Shown: in pieces, positions 8,328 through 16,560 of the stretch
Numbering within the stretch: the first letter of the stretch is position 1
How the letters are laid out: every line of letters begins with the position of its first letter
Assembly: GCF_008579165.1 (NCBI RefSeq)
Contig: NZ_BKCN01000025.1
DNA: 28,331 nucleotides
Source of the DNA: Iodidimonas nitroreducens
GTDB lineage: Bacteria > Pseudomonadota > Alphaproteobacteria > Sphingomonadales > Rhodothalassiaceae
Reading direction: 5' to 3' (one strand)
The notes under the pieces: generated by a model
What the model was told of the DNA's origin: nothing
Database searches by the model: none
Seen by the model: only the letters and a program-made list of their open reading frames with translations
Made by a program: the position numbers and the translations under genes

Positions 8328-9146
8328 ATGCTGGAGCTTCAGATCGATGCGGGGATCGGCCATATAAAGCTTTCCCGGCCCGATAAGGCGAATGCCCTTA
8401 ACGCCGATTTCTGGCGCGATTTTCCCATAATGATCGATCAGCTTGATGAAAACCCCAAGGTGCGGGTGATCATCATATCGGGGATGGGGCGGCATTTTTG
8501 TTCGGGGATTGATCTTGCGATGCTGGCGGCCCTGATGCCATCGGCGGATAGCCAGCCCAAGGCCGATCCCGCCCGCCTGCGCGAAAAGCTGCGGCGCAAG
8601 ATCATCGCCATGCAGGATTGTTTCACCAGCCTTGATCGCTGCCGGAAGCCCTCGATTGCAGCGATCCATGGCGGCTGTTTGGGGGCGGGGGTGGATCTGG
8701 TCACGGCCTGCGATATTCGGCTGGCGAGCGCGGATGTTCGCTTTACCGTGCAGGAAATCAATATCGGCATGGTGGCTGATGTGGGCACCCTGCAAAGGAT
8801 CGGCCATTTGCTGCCCCATGGCATTGTGCGCGATCTGGCCTATAGCGGCCGCGCCATGCTGGCCGATGAAGCCTTGCGTTTGGGCTTTATCAGCGCGATG
8901 GCCGATGATCAGGCCGGGGTGATCGAAAAAGCGCGGGCCATGGCTGCGGGCATTGCGCAAAAAAGCCCTTTGGCGATTTCAGGGGTGAAACAGGTTTTGA
9001 ACCATGCCCGCGATCACAGCCTTGCCGATGGTTTGGATTATATCGCCACATGGAATGCGGCGATGCTGATGGGGCCCGATCTGATGAAAGGGGCGAAAGC
9101 GGCCCTGAGCCGGACCGAGGCGGATTATGACGATCTTCTGGATTGA
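8328..9146 (+). CDS. Enoyl-CoA hydratase/isomerase family, delta3,5-delta2,4-dienoyl-CoA isomerase-like
   Basis: A 272-residue crotonase-fold enzyme of fatty-acid beta-oxidation. The acyl-CoA oxyanion-hole segments are GRHFCSGIDLAML (54-66) and IHGGCLGAGVDLVTACD (113-129). Acidic residues Asp123, Glu143 and Asp151 (in GAGVDL, VQEINIG, VADVGTL) have exactly the spacing of Asp176, Glu196 and Asp204 of rat ECH1, which supports a dienoyl-CoA isomerase rather than a plain hydratase. Such enzymes shift double bonds during breakdown of odd-position unsaturated fatty acids. The ATG has AAAAGGAAC upstream. It follows pepP by 37 nt and precedes a membrane-protein gene by 16 nt. The acyl-CoA dehydrogenase at 19549-20685 could act in the same pathway but is not linked. 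Confidence 0.88.
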   Translation: MLELQIDAGIGHIKLSRPDKANALNADFWRDFPIMIDQLDENPKVRVIIISGMGRHFCSGIDLAMLAALMPSADSQPKADPARLREKLRRKIIAMQDCFTSLDRCRKPSIAAIHGGCLGAGVDLVTACDIRLASADVRFTVQEINIGMVADVGTLQRIGHLLPHGIVRDLAYSGRAMLADEALRLGFISAMADDQAGVIEKARAMAAGIAQKSPLAISGVKQVLNHARDHSLADGLDYIATWNAAMLMGPDLMKGAKAALSRTEADYDDLLD

Positions 9147-9162
9147 GCGAGGCTGAAAATCT

Positions 9163-10434
9163 ATGGCCATGACCCGCGACAAGGCAGCCCGGCGGATCGA
9201 TTCCATTGCCGGTTATCGCGAAGAACAAAAGCGCCTGCAGGATCTGGGGCTGCTTTCGATCACTGCCGATGAGGCCAGAAAAATCCGCCATTATCATGAT
9301 GATGTGCTCGATGATCTGAGCCGTTCGCAGGATTTGCCCGCCGATGCGGCACGGATGCCGGTGCATTGGGGGATGCGGATCGCGGCCAGCGCCGGGCTTG
9401 TGGTTTTATGCGGGGCGTGGCTTTTGGGGCTGGATAGCCTGTGGCCGGGGCTTTCAATCGGGGCGCAATTGGGCTTTCTGGCCGCTGGCCCTTTGCTGTT
9501 TTTCGCCGGGGCTGAACTTTTGCATCAGCGGGGCGGCAGCCTTTATTTCAGCGCTTTTCTGGCGGGCCTGTCGGCTTTGCTGTTGGGGGCATCGGGGCTT
9601 TTGGTGCATCGCCTGTTCAATCAGCCGCCGGGCTTTGGGACCATTTTTCTGGCTGGCGGCTATGCGGCAGCCTTGGGCCATCGCTATCGTGCCATTACCC
9701 TTGGCGCTTTGGGATTGATCGCAGCCATGGGGGCGATGGGGGCGATGCTGGCGCTGGCGGATGGGCGATCTGTAGCGGCCCTTGGCCAGCGGCTGGATGT
9801 GTTTGTGCTGCTGGGGGTGATGTTGATGGGGATCGGCAGCCTGCGGCCTTTGGCGCGACGATGGGGGGATATGGCTGCGGGCTGGCGGCTGGCCGGGCTG
9901 GGTTTGGCCGGCGCGGCATTGATTGGCCTCGCCCAACCGGGCGGCAGCCTTTTACCGCAAATCCTGGGTTTATCGCCTGATAAAATTGCCTTCATCTATC
10001 AGCTTGTGGCGGTGGTCGTGCCTTTTGGCCTGATGATTTTGGGGCTGTTGCGCGATGGGCCCGATCGCTTATGGGGGGCCTTTGCGATGCTCGCGGCTTT
10101 TGTTTTGAGCCGGTTTTATCTGTGGCTTTCGCCCTTTTTGGGCGATGTTTGGCTGGCCCTTATCGCTGTGGCCCTGGTGGCGCTTTTGATCTGGCTGGCG
10201 GGCCGGATCAGGATCGTGGCGGCGCGCTATCGGCTGGATCAGCATGATGGGCCGGATCATCGCAGGGATAGCCGGATTATCGGGAAAAAGCTGGGCGCTG
10301 ATCGCGGCCTTGGGTTTTTATCTCAGTGTTTTTGCCGGTCCTTTGCTGATGGCCGGGGTCAATCGCCTTGGCCCCTCCAATGGCGTTCTTTTCGTGCCGG
10401 AATGTCGCCTTGGTGGCTTTTATGGCGTGGTTAA
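9163..10434 (+). CDS. DUF2157-type polytopic membrane protein (C-terminus uncertain)
   Basis: The annotated frame gives 423 residues. The first about 65 residues are soluble and helical (MAMTRDKAARRIDSIAGYRE). From about 68 to 350 there are roughly ten hydrophobic segments rich in Gly, Ala and Leu. The organisation, a charged helical N-terminus followed by many short helices, is that of DUF2157 membrane proteins; function is unknown. After about residue 352 the frame becomes rich in Cys, Trp, Arg and Ser (CFCRSFADGRGQSPWPLQW), which looks non-coding, and it overlaps the next gene by 191 nt. A single extra base near 10203 would shift it to a TGA at 10245-10247, giving about 361 residues and an ATGA overlap with the next start. 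I therefore trust residues 1 to about 350 only. Confidence 0.7.
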   Translation: MAMTRDKAARRIDSIAGYREEQKRLQDLGLLSITADEARKIRHYHDDVLDDLSRSQDLPADAARMPVHWGMRIAASAGLVVLCGAWLLGLDSLWPGLSIGAQLGFLAAGPLLFFAGAELLHQRGGSLYFSAFLAGLSALLLGASGLLVHRLFNQPPGFGTIFLAGGYAAALGHRYRAITLGALGLIAAMGAMGAMLALADGRSVAALGQRLDVFVLLGVMLMGIGSLRPLARRWGDMAAGWRLAGLGLAGAALIGLAQPGGSLLPQILGLSPDKIAFIYQLVAVVVPFGLMILGLLRDGPDRLWGAFAMLAAFVLSRFYLWLSPFLGDVWLALIAVALVALLIWLAGRIRIVAARYRLDQHDGPDHRRDSRIIGKKLGADRGLGFLSQCFCRSFADGRGQSPWPLQWRSFRAGMSPWWLLWRG

Positions 10435-10549
10435 TGATGGGCAGTTCAAAAATCAATCTTTCGGGCCGATGTTTCGCCAGATGATCGGCCAAGGGGATGG
10501 CCTGAGCCTGCGCATAGAGCCTTTTTCCATCCCGCGCCATCGCGCCTGA
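10244..10549 (+). CDS. Small membrane-anchored protein (possibly N-terminal part of a 269-aa protein)
   Basis: A 101-residue frame with one hydrophobic segment, SWALIAALGFYLSVFAGPLL (about 15-34), and a polar remainder ending at a TGA that overlaps the next ATG (TGATG). The segment QGDGLSLRIE faintly recalls the GDYxxLxY motif of proteins often encoded beside DUF2157 proteins, but two key residues differ, so this is only a suggestion. The next frame begins at once. If one base, such as a C, were missing at GCCTGATGG (about 10545-10547), this and the 10549-11052 frame would form one 269-residue protein. Codon use is normal from about 10289 onward and less so before that. Function unknown. Confidence 0.5.
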   Translation: MMGRIIAGIAGLSGKSWALIAALGFYLSVFAGPLLMAGVNRLGPSNGVLFVPECRLGGFYGVVNDGQFKNQSFGPMFRQMIGQGDGLSLRIEPFSIPRHRA

Positions 10550-11052
10550 TGGCGGAAAGGCTGGCGGCCATGGGTTTTTTAGCCGATCAACCAGAGCCGG
10601 CGATGGCGGTGGAGTCGATCATCCTTGTGGAAGCGGATGGCCCGGCGGTGGAAGCCTGGAAAAAAGCCCATGCCACTGCGGTTGAGGCCGGGGCGATTGA
10701 GGCCGGGGCGGTGCCGCCCCTTCTGGCGCGGGATGCCGATCGCGATGCCGAGCGGCTGGTGGCCGCCTATGGCCTTGAAAACTGGACGGATGACGGGGCC
10801 AAATCGGGGCAGGCTTTGGCCCGGGGGCGGCTATCGCTGGTGAAAGATGCGGGGACGTGGGTGCCAAATCTCCGGCCCGCTATTGAGGCGATCAGCCTTG
10901 GTCTTGATGATCGCCGTTTTTTGCGTGATCTGGGGCCACCAGAAGCGGAGGGTGCTTGTTTGTCTCGTTTTGTGGCAGAAATCAATTATGGGGCAATTTA
11001 TGATCCCTATCTGACACATTTGCGCCTTCTGGAACGCGCAATTCGGCGTTAG
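10549..11052 (+). CDS. Hypothetical protein (possibly C-terminal part of the preceding gene)
   Basis: A 167-residue soluble, Ala- and Glu-rich protein with no signal peptide and no motif I recognise. It opens MAERLAAMGFLADQPEPAMA and ends NYGAIYDPYLTHLRLLERAI. Codon use matches its neighbours, so it is translated in some form. Its start overlaps the preceding stop by one base (TGATG), which allows translational coupling. Alternatively, one missing base at the junction splits a single membrane-anchored protein into two frames. There is no independent Shine-Dalgarno sequence for this ATG, which slightly favours the fused reading or coupled translation. Confidence 0.5.
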   Translation: MAERLAAMGFLADQPEPAMAVESIILVEADGPAVEAWKKAHATAVEAGAIEAGAVPPLLARDADRDAERLVAAYGLENWTDDGAKSGQALARGRLSLVKDAGTWVPNLRPAIEAISLGLDDRRFLRDLGPPEAEGACLSRFVAEINYGAIYDPYLTHLRLLERAIRR

Positions 11053-11178
11053 GGTTAAGGAATATCAACGACTTATGCAGATTATTTCAGGGTACTTACA
11101 TTATTTATTAAGTTTTTGCGGCAAAGATGGGGCCTTCAAAACAGACGCACCAAACCATGCGGATAAAGAAGGTCGAAG

Positions 11179-11373
11179 ATGGCAAGCCCCTATCTGCAAC
11201 GTAAGCCCCGAACCCTTGATCAGGCGCAGGGTGATCTTGAACGCCGACGCAGTGCCTATGGCATGGATGGTGGCTCTGATCATGGTGGAGGTTTTGGCGC
11301 CGCTGGCAGTTCGGATCAGGATGATCGCGGGTCGTCTTCCCATCATGGCTTTGGCGAGCTTTCAGGCCATTGA
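11179..11373 (+). CDS. Small Gly/Ser/Asp/His-rich hypothetical protein
   Basis: A 64-residue frame, MASPYLQRKPRTLDQAQGDL followed by a low-complexity tail with SDHGGGFGAAGSSDQDD. A GAAGG precedes the ATG by about 6 nt. Codons such as GAT, CAT and GGC match the genome's preference, whereas the competing longer frame at 11075-11461 has uncharacteristic codons and no ribosome site. It lacks Cys and membrane segments. Function unknown. It lies between the 10549-11052 gene and the SDR gene on the same strand. Confidence 0.45.
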   Translation: MASPYLQRKPRTLDQAQGDLERRRSAYGMDGGSDHGGGFGAAGSSDQDDRGSSSHHGFGELSGH

Positions 11374-11457
11374 TCGCAGCGGCGCTTTTCCCGCTCTCCA
11401 ATTTTTCCATCCTGCCTATCGCCCGTCATCATCGCTGAGAGGCGAGGGGATCAGGCT

Positions 11458-12471
11458 ATGAAACATGCCTTTGTAACGGGTGGTACAGGCTTTTTGGGCC
11501 GCACCTTGCTGGAGCAGCTTGCGGCTGAGGGCTGGCAGGTGGCCGCCCTTTATCGCGGGGATGCGCCCCCGCCTTTTTTTGCCGATCATCGGGTGCAGGC
11601 GGTGCGGGCCGATCTGGGCGATGGCGATGCTTTGGCTCGGGCCATGAAGGAGTGTGCGCCTCACGGGCTGGATGCGGTTTTTCATGTGGCGGCGGATACC
11701 AGTGCGTGGCGCGCGCATCGTGATCGGCAGATGGCAGTGAATCTGGATGGCACCCGGGCGGTGATCCATGCCATGCGTGCCCTGGATCATGGCGGGAAGG
11801 CTGGTCCGCCGCGCCTCATTCATGTGTCGAGCATTTCGGTATGGGGCCATCATCCCCGCCCCATCGATGAAACGCTGCCCCAAAAGGGTCGTGAAAGCTG
11901 GGTGGGTTATGTGAAATCCAAAGCTTTGGCCGAAGATGCCGTGCGGGCTGCGGTGGCCGATGGCCTTGATGCGGTGATCGTTAATCCGGCCCATATATTG
12001 GGGCGCTATGATACCAATAATTGGGCGCGGCTTTTTTTGCTGATCCATGCCGGAACCCTGCCCGGTGTGCCGCCGGGGGCGGGATCTTTTGCCCATGCTG
12101 GTGCCGTGGCCCGGGCGATGATCGCTGCCGTGGAAAAGGGCGGGCGGGGCGAGAATTATATTCTGGGCGGGCCCCATGCCACTTTTCTTGACTTAGCGCG
12201 GGAGATCGCCCGCCTGCTCGATAAGCCACAGCCCCGGCGGGCCATTCCGGCGGCGCTTTTGAAAATGGTGGCGCATGGCCATGATCTGCGGTCGCGGGTC
12301 AGCGGAAAGGAGCCTGATATCACCCCGGAAGCCGCTTATTTCGTGTGCCATGATGAACAGGCCCTGTCGGATCGTGCGGCGCGGGTTTTGGATTATCAAA
12401 TCGTGCCTTATGAAAAATCCCTTAAAGAAAGCCACGAATGGTTGCAAAGCCAAGGGCTTTTGGGGGCTTGA
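11458..12471 (+). CDS. NAD(P)-dependent epimerase/reductase (extended SDR, dihydroflavonol-4-reductase-like)
   Basis: A 337-residue extended short-chain dehydrogenase/reductase. The Rossmann nucleotide-binding motif TGGTGFLG is at residues 7-14, the catalytic serine region HVSSIS at 122-127, and the YxxxK pair is Tyr151 and Lys155 in YVKSK. The pattern HVAADTSAWR after the third strand resembles 3-beta-hydroxysteroid dehydrogenase and dihydroflavonol reductase-like members such as hopanoid-associated sugar epimerase, rather than sugar-nucleotide epimerases. The substrate is not determined. The ATG has GAGGGG about 8 nt upstream. A long plausible promoter region lies after it (12472-12597), so it is probably the end of its transcription unit. 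Confidence 0.85.
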   Translation: MKHAFVTGGTGFLGRTLLEQLAAEGWQVAALYRGDAPPPFFADHRVQAVRADLGDGDALARAMKECAPHGLDAVFHVAADTSAWRAHRDRQMAVNLDGTRAVIHAMRALDHGGKAGPPRLIHVSSISVWGHHPRPIDETLPQKGRESWVGYVKSKALAEDAVRAAVADGLDAVIVNPAHILGRYDTNNWARLFLLIHAGTLPGVPPGAGSFAHAGAVARAMIAAVEKGGRGENYILGGPHATFLDLAREIARLLDKPQPRRAIPAALLKMVAHGHDLRSRVSGKEPDITPEAAYFVCHDEQALSDRAARVLDYQIVPYEKSLKESHEWLQSQGLLGA

Positions 12472-12505
12472 TCCGTCTTTTTGCGGGGTATGTCCGGCCT
12501 TTTGC

Positions 12506-12533
12506 AAGACAATCTTAAGCTTGTTTGTATAAG
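12506..12533 (+). promoter_or_regulatory. Candidate sigma-70-type promoter for the herA gene block
   Basis: AAGACA (12506-12511) and TATAAG (12528-12533) with a 16-bp spacer lie in the AT-rich gap upstream of the HerA-like gene. Four of six and five of six positions match the consensus. It is a visual match only. Confidence 0.4.
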
Positions 12534-12560
12534 GTTCTGTTCCTGTTCTTGTGATATTTT

Positions 12561-12586
12561 GCGCAAGGTTTGCGCGGCTTTTTGGC
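12561..12586 (+). terminator. Hairpin with T-run between the SDR and herA genes
   Basis: GCGCAA (12561-12566), GGT loop, TTGCGC (12570-12575), then GGC and five T. It could terminate the SDR transcript or, lying after the candidate promoter at 12506-12533, act as an attenuator in the herA leader. The stem is only 6 bp. Confidence 0.35.
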
Positions 12587-12674
12587 TTGGATGATCCATG
12601 GATTCATATGAAGACCCCGATCCTGCAAGGACCCCATCATCCCCCCATCGGCGGAGCATCACCCCGATGGGCTT

Positions 12675-14204
12675 TTGGGCCGGGTTCATGAGGTGAGCGG
12701 ATCATCGGTGAAGCTGCGGCTGGCGTCTCCGCCGCCTGAAGGGTTTACCGGCATCGGGGCTTTCATCAAGATGCCCGCCGGGGCGGGATCGACGGTTTAT
12801 GGCGCGGTTCATGCTTTGCAAATTGCGGGCGATGAAACCTTTGCCCTGGCCGATTTCATTGGCGAGACGACGGCCCATAGCCCAAGGATCAGCCGCGGGG
12901 TGACGGATTATCCGCTGCCCGGCCATGAGGTGTTCAGGGTTGGGGATGATGAACTGACCGCGCTTTTTGCACCCGATAGCCAATCGATGCTGCGGGTGGG
13001 AACGATCTATCCCGGTACGGTTCCGGCGATGATCGATCCCGATCAGCTTTTATCGAAGCATTTTGCCGTTCTGGGCAGCACCGGGACCGGAAAATCAAGT
13101 GCTTTGGCCCTCATCATGCATCGGCTGGTGGAGCAACTCCCCAATGCCCATATCCTGATCCTTGATCCCCATAATGAATATGCCGCCGCTTTCCACGATA
13201 TTGGCGTGCATTATGATCCTACCAGCCTGTCGCTGCCTTATTGGCTGATGAATTTTGCCGAACATATCGAAGTGTTTATCGGCCAGCGGGAACAAGGCCG
13301 TGAGGTGGAAGCGGATATTTTAAAACGGTCTTTGCTGGCTGCCAGAAAGAAAAGCGCCCGCGCATCGGCGGCGCGGATCACCGTGGATACGCCGGTTCCC
13401 TATAAAATGACCGATCTTTTGGGGGATCTGGATGCCCAGATGGGGCGGCTGGAAAAGCCTGAAACCCTGCTGCCGTTTTTGCGCCTGAAGCACAAGATCG
13501 AAGAATTGCGGACCGATGAGCGCTATGGCTTTATGTTTTCCGGGATGCTGATCAATGACAGCTTTCCCGATATCATGGCCCGGCTTTTGCGGATGCCTGT
13601 GCAGGGGCGTCCGGTATCCACCCTCGATCTTTCTGGCGTGCCATCGGATATTGTTGATGTGGTGGTGTCTTTGCTTTGCCGCATGGTGTTTGATTTTGCG
13701 CTTTGGTCGCGCAAGGGGGAGGAAGCCAGCCCGCTTTTGCTGGTGTGCGAGGAAGCCCATCGCTATGTGCCCCGGGAGCGTAATCCCGGCTTTGATTCCG
13801 CCCGGCGGGTGATCGAGCGCATCGCCAAGGAAGGTCGCAAATATGGTGTTTCATTGGGATTGGTCTCGCAAAGGCCATCGGATATTTCGGAATCGGTTCT
13901 TTCGCAATGTGGAACGATTTTATCTATGCGGATGAATAATGAACGCGATGCCGCCTTTGTGGCCAGCGCTTTGCCCGAGGGGAGCTTGTCATTTCTGGCT
14001 GCCATATCATCCTTGCGCAATCGCGAATGTGTACTGAGCGGCGAAGGGGTGGCGGTGCCGATGCGGGTGCGTCTTGATTATCTGGATGAGGATTTGAGGC
14101 CATCGAGTGCCGATCCTGCCTTTTCCCAAAATTGGGCGGGCAGAGAACAGGATATTCATTTCGTTCATTCTGTGATAGAGCGCTGGCGCAGTGGGTCGCG
14201 TTAG
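12675..14204 (+). CDS. HerA-like ATPase (DUF87/FtsK-HerA translocase family)
   Basis: A hexameric DNA-translocase type P-loop ATPase. The N-terminal HAS-barrel begins at LGRVHEVSGSSVKLRL. Walker A GSTGTGKSSA is at about residues 134-143, Walker B LLLVCEEAHRYVP at about 354-366, and the sensor/arginine-finger block SQRPSDISESVLSQCG near 397-412, all diagnostic of HerA. The frame has only a TTG at 12675 as a formal start, cutting close to the barrel. An ATG at 12598 in another frame opens MDSYEDPDPARTPSSP and would join this frame if one C were missing in the C6 run at 12641-12646, giving 535 residues. No NurA nuclease gene is adjacent; instead a 564-residue protein follows after 3 nt. Role in DNA repair or end processing is inferred from the family. 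Confidence 0.88.
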   Translation: MGRVHEVSGSSVKLRLASPPPEGFTGIGAFIKMPAGAGSTVYGAVHALQIAGDETFALADFIGETTAHSPRISRGVTDYPLPGHEVFRVGDDELTALFAPDSQSMLRVGTIYPGTVPAMIDPDQLLSKHFAVLGSTGTGKSSALALIMHRLVEQLPNAHILILDPHNEYAAAFHDIGVHYDPTSLSLPYWLMNFAEHIEVFIGQREQGREVEADILKRSLLAARKKSARASAARITVDTPVPYKMTDLLGDLDAQMGRLEKPETLLPFLRLKHKIEELRTDERYGFMFSGMLINDSFPDIMARLLRMPVQGRPVSTLDLSGVPSDIVDVVVSLLCRMVFDFALWSRKGEEASPLLLVCEEAHRYVPRERNPGFDSARRVIERIAKEGRKYGVSLGLVSQRPSDISESVLSQCGTILSMRMNNERDAAFVASALPEGSLSFLAAISSLRNRECVLSGEGVAVPMRVRLDYLDEDLRPSSADPAFSQNWAGREQDIHFVHSVIERWRSGSR

Positions 14205-14207
14205 AGA

Positions 14208-15902
14208 ATGAATATGCGACAAAAAGTAAAATCAAAATCAGTCCATTATGAATTGCATGGACAGAATGGCGCTAGCTGGTCTGTTCTTGGTATTTTCGAT
14301 GACCATGACGAAGCCAAGGAACAAGCGGAAAAAATTTATCGTGCTGGCACCTATCGGGCCGTGCGGGTTTTACGTGAGCGCTATGAAGAAGACAGCGGCG
14401 ATTTCAATTCGCTGGAGCTTTTATTTCTGGGGCGCAAAGTCAAGCCTTCGAAATATGATGATGATGAATTGGCGGTTTTCTGCCGCAAGCCCGAAGAATT
14501 ATATTCATCGGAAAGTCGTCGTTTGATCGCTCGTCTGCTGGCCACCGTGCTGGATGGCTGGGATGTCACGCCCTTGGAATTGCTGCATGATCCGGCGCTT
14601 TATACGAGGTTGCAAAATACCGGTACCCATCTTTTGAAAGCGGTACAGAATCTTTCGGTGGCGCAGGTCCGCAAAAATGGCGAGCCGGTGGCCGAACGGA
14701 TTCGCGCCAATTTTGCCGTGATCGACAAGGCCGCTGCCCATGTCCAGCGCTGCCATGCCGGGGGCTTGCCATCTTTGGCCGACAAACGCCTTGCGGATGC
14801 GGCGCATCATTTGGAACATCGGGAAAACCGCCGGTTTTTATTATCCTGTGTGCTGGCGGCGGATCTGCAATCCTATAAAGGCTGTGTGGCAAAGCTTGAT
14901 CGCTTGTTGGCCCTGATCCGGTTGGATCACCCGGATTGGGTGATCGAGGTGCTTGATGCGTTTTTATCGGAACAATTAATGCATCGCCGCCTGATGCGCG
15001 CCCTTTTTCCCGATGAAGACATCATCGATTTTCTGGAAAAACTGGCGGGCTTGAGCCGAGGCCATTTGCCGGAGGAGGTGCAAACCCCCACGACCGCCAT
15101 GCTCAACGGCTTTTTGGCAGCCAATGTGCTCCCCGCCTGTCGGACGATGCTGATCGGTCATATCCGCCATGAACTGACCGTGGGCCATCGCCTGACCAAG
15201 GGCAATTTGCAAGATGAGTTTTGTGCGCTGTGGCGGCTGGGCGATGGGATTGGTGAAAGCCTTGATGCTGAATTATCGGATAAACCCTTGGATGAATTGC
15301 TGGAAGAGCGGACCCGGCGGCTTTTGAATCCGCAAACTTTGGGTGAATATATCGCTACCGGCCACAATCCCGCGGATAAAGTGCAAAAGCTGATCGATCT
15401 GGAGCGCTTTTGTATCGGCAGCAGCAATAAGCGGATGATCGCCAATTATATGATGCCGCTTTTGAGTGATGCGCCCAATGAAGAATTCTGGCTCACGCCC
15501 CTTGGCACCGGCTATGCTGGGCGGATGCGCCTGCTCACCCGCCTGCAAAAGCGTTTGATCGCTTCGCATCTGCAGGATTTGCCCAAAAACAAGCTGACTG
15601 AACGGCTCGATGTTTATTGTTTGAAGCTTTTGGAAAACAGTAAGATTCTTGATCGTCTGGCGAAATCCGAAGGCCCGTCTTTTGATAAGGCACAACGGAT
15701 TTTGCGGATGCTGGCGGATGGCTATTTTACCAGTGGTGAGGCCCGGGCCCTGGCGGAAGCGGAAGCCCGGCGCTATATGGCGGAAAAGGATTTCCTCCTT
15801 CCTTTGACAAAAATTCCCAAAGGATCGGAACGATTGGAAGCGGTTCAGCGTTTGAAAAAACTGATGGCATCCGCCGGGTTGGCGGATATGGATCACTTTT
15901 GA
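14208..15902 (+). CDS. 564-residue helical protein of unknown function, next to HerA
   Basis: I do not recognise this protein. It has no signal peptide or membrane segment. Residues 1 to about 85 form a small alpha/beta region (VHYELHGQNGASWSVLGIFD) followed by a long, mostly helical region with many Leu, Arg and Glu residues. It contains a few scattered cysteines with no metal-binding spacing. The start lies 3 nt after the herA stop and has only a weak ribosome site (TTAGAG), so translation may be coupled to herA. The J-domain gene follows 75 nt later. Context suggests a partner of the HerA-like ATPase or of the chaperone-like protein, but the sequence itself does not show which. Confidence 0.85.
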   Translation: MNMRQKVKSKSVHYELHGQNGASWSVLGIFDDHDEAKEQAEKIYRAGTYRAVRVLRERYEEDSGDFNSLELLFLGRKVKPSKYDDDELAVFCRKPEELYSSESRRLIARLLATVLDGWDVTPLELLHDPALYTRLQNTGTHLLKAVQNLSVAQVRKNGEPVAERIRANFAVIDKAAAHVQRCHAGGLPSLADKRLADAAHHLEHRENRRFLLSCVLAADLQSYKGCVAKLDRLLALIRLDHPDWVIEVLDAFLSEQLMHRRLMRALFPDEDIIDFLEKLAGLSRGHLPEEVQTPTTAMLNGFLAANVLPACRTMLIGHIRHELTVGHRLTKGNLQDEFCALWRLGDGIGESLDAELSDKPLDELLEERTRRLLNPQTLGEYIATGHNPADKVQKLIDLERFCIGSSNKRMIANYMMPLLSDAPNEEFWLTPLGTGYAGRMRLLTRLQKRLIASHLQDLPKNKLTERLDVYCLKLLENSKILDRLAKSEGPSFDKAQRILRMLADGYFTSGEARALAEAEARRYMAEKDFLLPLTKIPKGSERLEAVQRLKKLMASAGLADMDHF

Positions 15903-15977
15903 GAATGATGATAAGGAAGGGGCCCGGGGCGATCCCGGCGCCACATGATCATACCGCACCAGAGATGAAGGAACGAG

Positions 15978-16511
15978 ATGAGACGCAAACGCACAGGTGC
16001 AGATTTTGGCTTTCCACGCTGGGGGGGCTATGGCCGCGATAGCGATGCGGTGCATGTGCGCATGTGTGATTTTCATGGCTGCAATGAGGCGGGCGAGCAT
16101 CCGGCACCGAAATCCACCCGGACCAATGATCGCTGGTATTTTTGCGAGCGCCATGCCGCCGATTATAATCGCAACTGGAATTTCTTCGCCGGGATGAGTG
16201 ATGAAGCCGTGCATGATTATATGCGCCGTGAACAAGAGCAGGACGGCGCCACCGGCTATCGCCAAAGCCAGGCCTTCAGCTGGGGCGGCACCCCGGATGC
16301 CGATGGCCTGACCCGGGCCGAGCGCGATGCTTTCGATGTGCTGGATCTGGAACCGGTGGCCACTGGCGAGGAGATCAAATCCCGCTTCAGAAGCCTTGCC
16401 AAGCAATATCACCCGGATCGCAATCCCGGAGACAAGGAAGCCGCAGTGATGTTTCATCAGGTGCGCGTGGCTTATGATGTTTTAAAACCGCGCATCGCCG
16501 AAGGGGTTTAA
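15978..16511 (+). CDS. J-domain (DnaJ-like) co-chaperone
   Basis: A 177-residue protein. The C-terminal J domain (about 113-172) starts AFDVLDLEPVATGEEIKSRF and has the diagnostic HPD tripeptide in QYHPDRNPGDK (about 145-147), which stimulates DnaK ATPase. The N-terminal half carries a Cys/His set, CDFHGCNEAGEHPAPKS and WYFCERHAADYNRNWNFF, which could bind zinc; this arrangement is common in alphaproteobacterial J-domain proteins. It lacks the G/F and zinc-finger regions of full DnaJ, so it is a specialised co-chaperone. The ATG has AAGGAACGAG upstream. It is followed after 17 nt by the FNR box of hemN. Confidence 0.9.
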   Translation: MRRKRTGADFGFPRWGGYGRDSDAVHVRMCDFHGCNEAGEHPAPKSTRTNDRWYFCERHAADYNRNWNFFAGMSDEAVHDYMRREQEQDGATGYRQSQAFSWGGTPDADGLTRAERDAFDVLDLEPVATGEEIKSRFRSLAKQYHPDRNPGDKEAAVMFHQVRVAYDVLKPRIAEGV

Positions 16512-16527
16512 AGCTCATCTCCAGCTT

Positions 16528-16541
16528 TTGATCTGGATCAA
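16528..16541. promoter_or_regulatory. FNR/FnrL-type binding site upstream of hemN
   Basis: TTGAT-CTGG-ATCAA is a perfect match to the FNR/Anr/FnrL consensus TTGAT-N4-ATCAA. Its centre is 16534/16535. A GATAAT (16561-16566) fits a -10 element. That places the expected transcription start near 16573-16576, so FNR would sit about 39-42 bases upstream, a class II activator position. Oxygen-independent coproporphyrinogen oxidase is a classic FNR target. Confidence 0.85.
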
Positions 16542-16560
16542 ATATGCTGTTTGGTTTGGT

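Noticed and set aside
7779..8960. A 393-aa minus-strand frame across pepP and the isomerase-like gene
   Set aside because: Pro/His/Arg-rich translation typical of an antisense shadow of GC-rich genes; the plus-strand genes have complete catalytic motifs.
11075..11461. A 128-aa plus-strand frame before the SDR gene
   Set aside because: Its codons are unlike the genome and it lacks a ribosome site; the overlapping 64-aa frame at 11179 fits better.
12401..12500. Direct NurA nuclease gene near the HerA-like ATPase
   Set aside because: No frame near herA shows NurA motifs.
15273..16457. A 394-aa minus-strand frame over the 564-aa and J-domain genes
   Set aside because: It is antisense to a protein with an HPD motif and another with a long consistent frame; no start signal is seen.
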